The notes under the pieces were generated by a model that was not told the DNA's origin, did no database searches, and saw only the letters and a program-made list of their open reading frames with translations. A DNA stretch of 64,000 bases from Lytechinus pictus (lineage: Eukaryota; Echinodermata; Echinoidea; Temnopleuroida; Toxopneustidae), in contig NC_087253.1 in NCBI RefSeq assembly GCF_037042905.1, positions 8,110,501-8,174,500 on the forward strand, written 5' to 3'. Below, piece by piece: positions 35,301 through 46,900 of the stretch; the first letter of the stretch is position 1, and each line of letters begins with the position of its first letter. Position numbers and translations under genes: made by a program.

Positions 35301-38300
35301 AAAAAGCCCTGGGAATTAAAAAATATACAACATGAGGGTAATTTTTTCACATATATTCCTGGATTTGGGTCTCATCTATCCAATGAAAGTAAAAATGTTA
35401 ACAGAATGTTACACTTGAGTGAGCACTGTCCATTTTTGTAAAGCTCGCAGAAAACTGTTTGCGTAGAAATGCCCATTTTCATGCTGTGTCGAGGGGAAAG
35501 GGCAAAATCAAACTTATCCTGCGAAACATTTCTCATACAATTCCCTTGCACTTTTAGTCAATTGAAATAAAACGGATACATTAAAGCATTTTAGAACAAT
35601 TTTGCCTCCAAAGTTGACATTTCAACACTTAATAAGCACAACCTTTACCCTTTTTGTACCAGCTGGATCTGAGGAATTGAATCTAACCAAAATTTTATAT
35701 CAGACATCTCCAGCATTTGTTTCACTAAGTTTTTATCATTTAATGTGGGTTTATATTTCATTTTTCATTTAATACTTGCTTCTCTAGACTTTTCCCAAGC
35801 TTTGTAATCAAGTTACTACGTTTAGTGGCGTACCGCAGGTCACGGCATTGGGGGGCACCAGCAAAAATTTCAAGTCACTTAGGGAGCGCGCAAAGCGCGC
35901 TCAGTTGCCAGGTATACTGATCTTATAGAGACATTTTAAGGACATGCAATGCCATTAAAATGATATGTTTCTCACTGATTAAATATTGCGAGCGCGAAGC
36001 GTGAGCTGAAAATTTTTGATATTCAGACCTAGAAGGGACATTATAAGCAAATTTTTTTGTAATCATGATACGTACTTGTCTCGCTAAACAAACAATGCGA
36101 GCGCGAAGCGTGAGCTGAAATGTTTGCATATATTGACCCCAAACTGACATTTAAGGACTACATTTTAGGAATCAATTAAGAGTATACATATCTCAACATA
36201 GTCATCTAATGCTAGTGCCATTCTTTGTTGATTTTGTTAGAATTACATCTAAACACATTAAGCACTTTATGTAGTCATTGTAATCATGATAATCATACGC
36301 ATCTCAATAATCAAATACTGCGAGCGCGAAGCGCGAGCTGAAAATTTAGGAATTCAGACCTGAAGAAGGGCCCTCTAAGGCTTGTTTGTAGGAATTCACT
36401 AAGACCGTACTTATTTCTCTAACCAAATGATGCAAGCGCGAAGCGCCAGCTGATTTTCTTTGTATATATTGACCCCAAACATGGATATTTTAAGGACTAT
36501 TCGCATTAGATGACTTTGGTGAGATAATCTTAATGGATTCCTATTTAGGAATCCATTAAGAGTATCTCACAATAGTCATCTGATGCGAGTGCCAAGCGCT
36601 TTCTGATTTTGTTATAATTACATCTAAACACATGAAGCACATTTTGTTGTCATAGTCATACGCATCTCACTAATCAAAAAAGCGAGCGCGAAGCGCGATC
36701 TAAAAAAATAGGAAATTCAGACCTGTAGAGGGGCAATCTAAGGCCTGTTTGCAGGAATTCTCTAAGACCGTACGTTTTTTACTAACAAAATGATGCGAGC
36801 GCGAAGCGCGAGCTGATTTTTTTTTTAAATATTGAGATCAGAAAAATTGACATTTTAAGGACTGATTTTAGGAATTCATGAAGAACAGACATCTCACCAA
36901 TCAACTAATGTGAATGTTGGCACGTTAAGACCTTAAAATAGGGAATCACTTTAAGTGGTCATGAAAAAGAAGCAAATGCCACTACATAAAACAACATTAA
37001 CTCGAATTGCGAGGAAATATATTTGGCGTACACTATATTGATTTGAAAACGGAAGGTTTTAGTACAACAGGATTATATATCTCGTTAAACAGTCTGTGCG
37101 AGCACCAGGAACAATAAAGACATAGGCTCTGAGCAAATAATGTTTCATAAAGTGATGAAAAAATGCTTCTTATGTAATATAACAAAGAATAACATTATAA
37201 TGAACAATAATTTCTTCTTTCCCCACTATGTTTCTCTTCCTTTCTCCTTCTTTTCCTCCTTTTCCCCGTTTTTATTTTGGCCATCCGATTGGGGGGGGGG
37301 GGGGGGCACGTGCCCCCCCCCCCCATGCCCCCCGTAGTTACGCCACTGACTGCGTTTGTTGGGCAATTGGCATTGTTTATAATAATAATTATAATATTAA
37401 TGATAATAATGATGATGTTGATGATGATGATAATAATAATAATAATAATGATAATAATAATGATAATAATGTGACTTATAAAGCGCTAAATTCCCTTCTG
37501 TAGAGGGTGAATTATCGGATGGTCTAATACCACATGGTCTACTCATCAGTTTGTCCAACTTCACATAGTCTAAACTCATTTCGTCTACAACCAGTTCGTC
37601 TAATATCCAATACGTCTACTTCCCACTTGGTCTAATATCCAATTTGTCTAATTTCCATTTGGGCTAATAACAAGTTGGGCTAATTTCCACTTGGTCTAAT
37701 ATCCAATTCGTCTAATTCCCACTTGGTCTAATATCCAATTCGTCTAATGAGCAGTTGGGCTAAAATCATTTGGTCTAATTTCCAGTTGGTCTAACACCAC
37801 TTGGTCTAACTTCCACTTCGGCTAATTTCCACTTGGTCTAATTATCATTTTGTCTAATTGCCACATGGTCTAATGACCGTTTGGTCTAATTTTCACTTGG
37901 TCTAATATCCAATTGGTCTAATGACCACTTGGGCTAATCGTCACTTAGTCTAATCGCCAATTGGTCTAATGACCAGTTGGGCTAATCTTCACTTGGTCTA
38001 ATTTTCATTTGGTCTAATTCACACTTGGTCTAATGTCCATTTATTCTAATATAGCATCATTCCTTATTATTTATTTTATCTAGAATTAGCAAATATGGTA
38101 CGTAATGGATAAATACCATGCATCAGTTAATACATATCACCAGGATCCGGAAGGGAAGAGCCGGGATAGGGCTGGTGGGCGCAAAACCTCACCGTGAATG
38201 ACTATTGATGATGAGATAATCGCTCATCAAATGAATTATTCTAATCAAATAATTCTTATAATTAGGCCTGTATGTCGATTATAAGATGATGATGACAATT

Positions 38301-40948
38301 AAATCATACTCATAATCATTACATCACCGCATGCACATTTACAGAACAATAAGTTGGGGACCTTGTAGCTTATAATGGTCGAATTGTGGGGTTTCATCAG
38401 AAAAAAATTATAAGGAAGAAAGGAACGAAAATATAATGTAATTGATTGTGTGGATACGTATTTGGTAAATGCCTCTTTTAAATCATTGTGATACACCATT
38501 ACGGACTACTTGAACTTGATGGCCTAGTTATGCAGTTTAGGGGATTCCAAAACTACAAAGCCATTAGATCATGTAATTTTGTTATGAATATTTTGACTAG
38601 TTATTTCAATAGTTAGTTTGGAGGCAAATAACAGACCAGTTAGATATAGTTTGATAACACTATACAGGTCTATCGGGTTAGCTGCAACAACATCACTGCG
38701 ACCATCTTTGTTGCAGCCACATCATTATGACGTGTAATAACACAGTAAAGTCTACGCTTGCAGACCTTTATCAGTTATCACCAGAGTAGCCATTCATCTT
38801 TATCTTCTCATTCTGTTTTTTTTTGTTCTACTTCTTCGCCTCCTCCTTAAAATGGATTTCCCATCAAGGAAATCAGGGATTTTTTTTTAACGTTACTCCA
38901 GTCAGGGATTGCCTCAAATCCGGGAAAATGCCTCAATTGAGGGCAAAATCAGGGAATTTTGATCGGCCCAAATGTCGAAAGCACGATAGTCATTCAGACT
39001 CTGTTATATTTTGTTGTATATTAAAACAGCATTCATTGAATGACATGTTATGGTTTTTTTTTTTTCACTGTAGCCTCTTTTACTACAATACAAGTATAGG
39101 CCTACTGGTACATTATACATGCATAACTAAAAAAATAACAATACATGTAATTCACTGAAAAAACATGAGAAACTGGGAATGGGTTTAAATAATTCGGGAA
39201 TTTTGTAACTTTATCAGAGAAAAATCAGGGATTGTTGTTTTCTTGAAAAGTTGGGAACCATGATTAGGTTAAGCCAGCGTTAACTTTCTACAGTAGATCG
39301 TATACATAAAGGTGAATGAATAAATATCGTATTTTTTCCCACCTCTATATTAGCGTTATTTTACAGAATTGCAAATTTGATTGTTTTTCACCAAAACCTT
39401 CAAAAGTTCCTTGAAACAGAAAGAAAATCCCCAGTTTGTTTCATCCCCATATTTTTTTCGTCCCCACAGGCTTTCGAAAATCCCCATATTTTCAAAATTC
39501 AGTTGGGGACGAAATATACGTCACTCTAACTGTTCTCCAATATCGAGGGGCGCGCATGTGAAGATTCGAAGCCGGCGCGCGGAAAGTAACTTTAAAAATT
39601 TCACCAGAAAATTGAAAACAAATTACTGTGCAGACTTTACAAATTAGACCAAATGGCATGTAGACGAAATGAATGTTAGACTATCTGGAAATTAGACCAA
39701 GTGAAAATTGGCCGAAATGGAAATTAGACCAACTGCACATTAGACCAACTGAATAATGGACCAAGTGATGATTAGACCAACTGCAATATAGACCAAATGA
39801 ATAATAGACCAAGTGAGGATTAGACCAACTAGTATTAGACCATCTGACTATTAGACGAAGTGGTATTAGACCAAGTGGCAATAAAATACATTAGACGAAA
39901 TGGCAATTAGACCAAATGAAAATTAGACCAAGTGACGATTAGCCCAACTGGGCATTAGACCAAGTGGCTATTAGACCAAGTGGTCATTAGACCAATTGGC
40001 TATTAGACCAAGTGGTCATTAGACCAAGTGGCTATTAGACCAAGTGGTCATTAGACTAATTGGCTATTAGACCAAGTGGTCATTATACCAAAAGAGAATT
40101 GGACTAAGTGGGTTTAGCCCGAATGTTGTTAGCCCATCTGATGATTAGACCAAGTGATAATAGACCATCCGTCAGTAAACCCTGTAGAGTGCTCAAGGCG
40201 CACAAAGAGCTAAGAGTTTAATCAAAATCTAACTCTTGTGAGTTTATGAAAAAACTATGAATAAGTTTATAAATAAATTATCTTTGTTGAAAGATATACT
40301 TCTCATATTTAGAATGATTATTAATACTGTGTCATTGATATTGGAATTATTCCCCCTTTTTCAGATTAAATTCCCTTGAAGACATAACATTTTATCGAGG
40401 TAAGAAGTCTCGTACATTTATGTTTTACATGTTTCTATGAAATCGTAAAATACATAACATTAAATTACCGACTAATTAATTCCATTAAAATGTTTGTAGT
40501 AAAATACTGGTAAAAGCACAATTATCACCATAATCATGATTAGCCCTAAGGTATTAAGGTTATCAGAATGTTGACGGCTAACAATCGAGATATTCCTGCC
40601 ACTGACAGAAAAACAGCATCACAGAACGGTATATTCCAGATTCTTCAAATGATTGATCGAATACATTAAAACTTATTTTTATCAATTTTGTTATGCTACT
40701 GTGTAAATGAAAATCAATCTAACCCTTTCTTTATATAGAGTACTAAAACTGTGAGGACATTTTCTTTCAATTATTGAATGTACCTAAAACAATAACGGGT
40801 CAGCAAAATTTACTATGATATTTTTGTTGGTTTAACAGTTTTTTCCCTTTCTATTCTTCTCTTCAATAGAAAGCGTCCGCGACACTGTTCAGGTCGTAAT
40901 CAATATCATAACCGGGGTTTGTTGATTAAATATATATGTATATATATA

Positions 40949-40981
<33 letters not shown>

Positions 40982-43900
40982 ATGAATCTCCGCTTTAAGC
41001 GGAATTAGCATTCGATTTTTCCATCATGATATCAAGTTTCTGAGCAATTAGGAGTCTATAACACCGATTATTCAGGGGTGGCAAGTTTGGCTGTAAATTT
41101 TATTGAGAGTTTTAATGGATATATCTTAATTTGTGTTTAAAAAAACATTTCTTACCTAATGGTTATTACACAAAGCTGAGAAACAAGCTGGATCTACTGC
41201 AAGTCGCGTCAGAGTCGACGAAATTATCTCTCAGGATATATTACAAGAGGACCATGGCTTGTCAATGTACATCCCACCCAATGCTTTGCTTCAGGGAGAA
41301 TCACGAGAGATCACACTAACCCTCCTTCGAGACCCTCCAAGCGTAGATATACAAGATGATGAAACCGTGGCCTGCTACGGGATCAGATGTGATCCTCCAA
41401 ACATGGTATTTCTCAAACCTGCAAAGATCAGGATACCACACGCCACACTAGTTGCCAACCCAGCCGAAGTAAAGCCAGATGTTGTGTCATATGAATGGGA
41501 TTCAGTGAATGGTAAGTTTTTAGTGAGGGTAAAGTTTTACAATATCTGAACATCACTTGGATCCATGAAATGATGATTATTAATAATCACAAACTTGCGT
41601 TTACTTTTACTTACATCACGTAAGCTGAGTTAATTAGAAGGGCTAAGAAATCGACTGTCCTGTAATAAACAAAATTCTGAGGTTAACCCGAGTTATAAGT
41701 TGGGTAGTTTGACTGATGGATCAATTGATGATTTATTACTATATTCTATTCATGTTTTTATTTTTATTATAATTTTATTTGTATTAAATTCATATAATTA
41801 TTTGAAGGAGTGCTGCTAAGGACACTGTTCTGTTTCTGTATTAGGACTAGACACTCAGTTTTACCAAAGAGGTTAACAGGAAATGTATTTTTATGACCTC
41901 AAACCCAGATCTGCCACGAACTTCAAGAAGCAGTTCATCCGACTCTCCAGCTGACAAGCCACCATACTGCAAAGTCTACAAGAGACACCTTGAGCTGTAT
42001 ATCGACCACAGTGCTGAGTGGTGGGTTCTTATTCCCCTTGAGCAGCATGTGATTAAACGCCGATTCATGTGCACACCGTATACTCCAGATGGAATAAAAA
42101 GAGGACAGGAGATTGGTGTCCACCTTCGTCTTCACGAGGATATTCCTGGAATAGATGTGGTAGGTATACAATCAATTGTTTTATTTTCTGAAAAATGTAA
42201 GATTATAAGACCTTGCCAGTATGGATTCCGTAAACACCACTCTGCGCAATTAGCCATTGTTGACTTATATGACAGAATTTCTAATGCTATTTCTCGCAAA
42301 CAGTTTGCAGTTGCTTTATTCATCGATCTTAGTAAGGCATTCGACACCCTCAACCACTCGATTTTGATAAATAAACTCCAACATTATGGAGTACGGGGAA
42401 CACCACTATCCTGGTTCAATGATTATCTGAAAAACAGACAACAATTTACAACTTATCGTCATCAAACATCAAACATAGTGCAGCAAAAGACGGGTGTTCC
42501 ACAGGGATCAATATTGGGACCACTGTTATTTTTTATATATATATTAATGATATCATGAACAATTAAAAAAAATTATCCCACTTCTTATTTGCAGATGACG
42601 CAACACTTTTATTTTCTCATTCTGATCTAAATCGTACAATATACACATTCAACCACGACCTCCCAAAACTTGTTAACTGGTTTCAATTAAATAAACTTGT
42701 TCTTAACATCAACAAAACAAAGTTCATTGTATTTCACTCCAAAAATAAGAAGATCACTTCTTGCCCTAATATCAACATTAATAATACAGTCATAGAAAGG
42801 AAAGACCATGTCAAGTTTTTGGGCATTACCTTCGATGAAACTGTGAATTGGAATAACCATGTTAATAATATATCGATTCTTGCATCTTGCATTGTTGGAA
42901 TTCTTTATAAAATAAGATACTTGCTTTCACAAAATGTTTTACTACTTTTATATAAATCATTTATTTTATCATATTCGTCATATGGCAATATCGCTTGGGA
43001 AAATGGGAACAAAATACACCTAGATTCGATATTATTACTAAAAAAGAAAGCTATTAGACTATGCACAAAATCTCATTATCTAGCACACACAAATCCTAGA
43101 TAAAAAATTTCGGTCTTTTAAAAATTCACGATATTAATAAATTACAAATCGGAATATTCATGTATAAACTAACACAGAATATGCTACCTAATTATTTTTA
43201 TACCATGTTTACACTTAATCGTGATATTCATTCCTATGACACAAGAAATTCACTCAATTTTCATCTAGCAAATCCAATCACAACCACAGCACATAAGTCT
43301 ATCCGCCACACTGGTCCAGACATATTGTATTCTTTACCAATGAATGTCAGAAACTCATCTTTATTATCTTCATTCAAACAACAGTTAAAAAGGCAACTCC
43401 TTGACGCTTATTAATATATACATAACTGTTCTTTACATACTTACATACATACATGCATGGGGGAGGGGCGGGTGGGTTTGGTTATAAGTTGTAAGTATCA
43501 TGTAAATTCAATATTTCTTTATCATTGATAAAAGTTTTATCCGTTCAGTATTTCAAATAACTGTATTTTGTATTCTATCATTTACCGATTAATATATTTT
43601 TTTGGGGTGAACCAACTTAACAAGCATACTGCTTTCATGGGCATTCAATTTCCCTGATAAATGTATATATATATATATATATATATTTATTTATTTATTT
43701 ACATAAGGACTGCGAAAATGACATAAAAAGAACTGGAACAAATATCGAAGCATACACCTAAGAAAAATAAAACCACGAGTCATGATGTTAAATTAACAAT
43801 TGATAATGATCAAATACCTAACAATGAAATAGCTCACGTTCTAAACAAAGCCTTTAATGAAGTCGGCTAAAGGTTGCAAGCCGCTTCGGGTAATTTCTCG

Positions 43901-46900
43901 AAAGATTTATTAAACAATTTACAAACTCTGTTTATTCCAGATTGTGAATTTAAATTTCATGCAATCAAAAAGGAGTATGTTATGAAAGAACTATTACATA
44001 TTGATTGTTTGAAAGCGGTCGGAGTAGATGGTATTCACCCTAAGTTTCTTAAGCTGGCAGCAGAGAGTATAGCTGGCCCTTTAACCCATTTATTTAATGC
44101 AACTTTACAAACACGTGTTATTCCAGAAGATTTCAAAACAGCAAGAATTACTCCTGTACATAAGGGAGGATAATTTGATATTGACAATTATAGACCAATT
44201 TTTGTGCTTCCAGTCCTGTCCAAAATACTAGAGAGAGCAATACATGATCAATTGTATAAGTACTTAAATGTAAATGATCTACTTGCAAATTGTCAGTCTG
44301 GCTTCAGACCGTCTTATTCTACTGCCACTTGTCTAACTGAGATTACAGACTTTTTGTATGATAAAATGGACCGAAAACATGTTACTGTATGGTGGTATTT
44401 TCTTGGACTTACGTAAAGCTTTTGATGTTATTCCTCACAGTTTTATACTTGCAAAACTTAAGTACTATGGTATTACTGGCAATGAATACAACTGGATGGA
44501 TTCGTATTTAACAGACAGAAGGCAATTTGTAATGATTAACAGTTGTCGCAGTGAATTTTTGAAGATAAAATCAGGTGTCCCACAAGGATCTATACTGGGT
44601 CCATTGATATTTTGTATTTTTATTAATGACATGTGTACTTTGAAATTGCATGTACATTCTAAAATGTCTCTTTATGCTGATGATACCGCCATTTTTAATC
44701 ACGGTGAATCAATTAAGAAGGTACAAAAGTATTTGCAAGATGATTTTGATTCAATAAGTAAATGTCTAGACTTAAATAATATGCATTTACACCCGCACAA
44801 AACAAAAGCCATGGTATTTGGTCAAAATAAAAAAGTTGAGGGGTGCTCATTTGTCAGTGAAATTCAGGAACATACAATTAGAAAATGTAAAAAAAGATTA
44901 AATACTTAGATGTCATGCTCGATCCGGGCTTGACTTGGTGCAAACATATTACTAATATCGTTTGTAAAATATCTCGGGCAATAGGTTGTGTAATGCGGAT
45001 TAAGCACTTACTGTCCATTGATATCATGAAGAAGCTGTACTTTTCTATGATTTTACCTTACATTGATTACTGTATTACATCTTGGGGAAGCAGTGCAAAA
45101 ATACATTTAGATAAGATACGAAAACTTCAAATTAAATATGCCAGAATGCTTTTGAAAAAAGATTATAATACATCACAAATTTCTTTGTTGCAGTCACTGA
45201 AGTGGCAATCAGTAGATCAGCGTATAAAATATCAGTATTGTGTTCTTGTATATAAAATAATGAATGATTTAGTTCCAAATTATTTAAAACCTTTAGTATG
45301 TAAACGGCCCGTGAAATACAGGACACGGTTTTCTTTACGATGCCCCCTTCAGCTTCCTAAAGCTAGAATTGAACATAAAAGAAAATCTTTCGCATATGTC
45401 GGACCCAAATTATTTAATGCACTTCCTTCAAATTTACAAGTTTGTACCTCCTTGTTAGTTTTTAAAAAAATTATGCAAAGCCTTTCATACGAATTAATAA
45501 AGAGCGAAATGATATTCCATTGATTTACAATGCTATGTATGTTTAAATTGTCACTTCCCACTCTATATTTTGGTGTTAATTGTTAACTGATGTTAGATAT
45601 TTTGTATTTTGTATTTTTGATGTTGTTTGTTGTTGTTGTTGTTGTTGTTGTTCATAGTTATCTTGACATGTATTTTAAACTGCAGGGCGCCTTTGTAAAG
45701 TATATAATAAATAAAACAAAATAAATAAATAAATATAATATAATGAACTGTATTGAATTGTAATGTTTGTTTGTATATTCTTGACTTTGTATATTTTTAA
45801 TGGAAAATAAATGAATTCAATCAATCAATCAATGTCAGTGGATATGCAGGGGCCGTGGAACCTTTTTCAAAGTGGCAGCGGGGCTGACCATGCAAAACTT
45901 GCAATCATATTGTCATTTTACGTTTTCGTACACGGTTTTAGAATAGAACAAAAGTGGGGAAGGGGCTGAATCCCGACAACCCCTCCCAACCCCCGCTCCG
46001 CGGCCCCTGATATGCCGATGTTAGAATTGTCAGATAATTTAGTACTAAGCATGATGTAAAGGCTAGCACACAGTTGTGTCTTTTCTATATGAAACCTATC
46101 ATCCCATCTATGTGTGTACTAGTATTTTCCCCCTACGAAAGTTACTTTTTTCAATTCTTATTGTTGTCATATTCTTCAAGTTTTCAGTAATACGTTGTTA
46201 TTTAATAAATGTACATTTTGAACAACTATAAATCCCCCCATCTTCGAATGTTAGTGAAATCTACAATGCAGCATTTTTTATCTAATAGATCTAATTTCTT
46301 ACATCCAATTTCGTTTTTGGCTCACCAGGAAATACAAGAGGAGGAGAAGAAGCAGTTATATCACAAGGCCCATCCCTCTATACCCATCAGTATTGCCTCC
46401 AAGGCAGGGGATGTCAGTGTGACATCCTACCGAGGTGGCGATGCCGTGGACGACAAGGTATTTGTTTTGTCTTACATTAGCCTGTGTTTGTATTGAAACG
46501 CTTTGTCTTTATCCTCTTCAAAATGAAAACTTATACGTTTTCATTTTTTTTTTATTGTGAACAACAGGTTCTCCTTCTCAAAGACGTTCAAAGAAGAATG
46601 CAACACCTAATTGTGCTCCCGGTGAAAATGCATGAAGATGACACGGACCTTCGAGTTACAGTCATTCTTACCCAGTCTGGGAAACGGGTCGATGTTTCAG
46701 TATCACTCACCTTTGTTATCGGATGCTCTGGTATGTATGGTCATTGCAGTGTTGTTTTGATTTAAAGTGGGGAGTACGATCAGACTAATTTTAATGCAAA
46801 TATACTTCTGACATGCAAAACACTGATTAGAGGAGAAGTTCACCCTGACGAAAGGTTTGTTGTAAGAATAACAGAAAAATGGCAAAGTTGGACGAAAATC

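Larger units (their letters stand above)
33578..40364 (+). other. Gene B intron 3, filled with nested mobile elements
   Basis: A 6.8-kb intron holding, in order, a Tc1/mariner-like element (33830-34820), an inverted copy of foldback core sequence (34825-35266), a truncated second Tc1-like copy (35271-35814), a hAT-like element with GCGAGC repeats (35823-37348), an AAT/GAT microsatellite (about 37380-37470) and a foldback element (37506-40181). No exon was seen among them. Confidence 0.75.
42160..46328 (+). other. Gene B intron 6 with two LINE fragments and a MITE
   Basis: A 4.2-kb intron, almost all mobile DNA: LINE fragments at about 42190-43690 and 43700-45730, a LINE 3' tail at about 45731-45835, and a MITE at 45847-46009. 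Positions 46015-46328 are plain AT-rich sequence. Confidence 0.75.

Noticed and set aside
37506..40181. Regular short repeats resembling a CRISPR array
   Set aside because: The unit is 15-18 bp with only a few variable bases, arms are inverted to each other, and the context is eukaryotic; this is a foldback transposon.
40871..40894. Candidate extra gene B exon after TCTTCAATAG (ESVRDTVQ)
   Set aside because: It would need a poor donor (GTCGTA), and exon 4 already joins exon 5 in phase without it.
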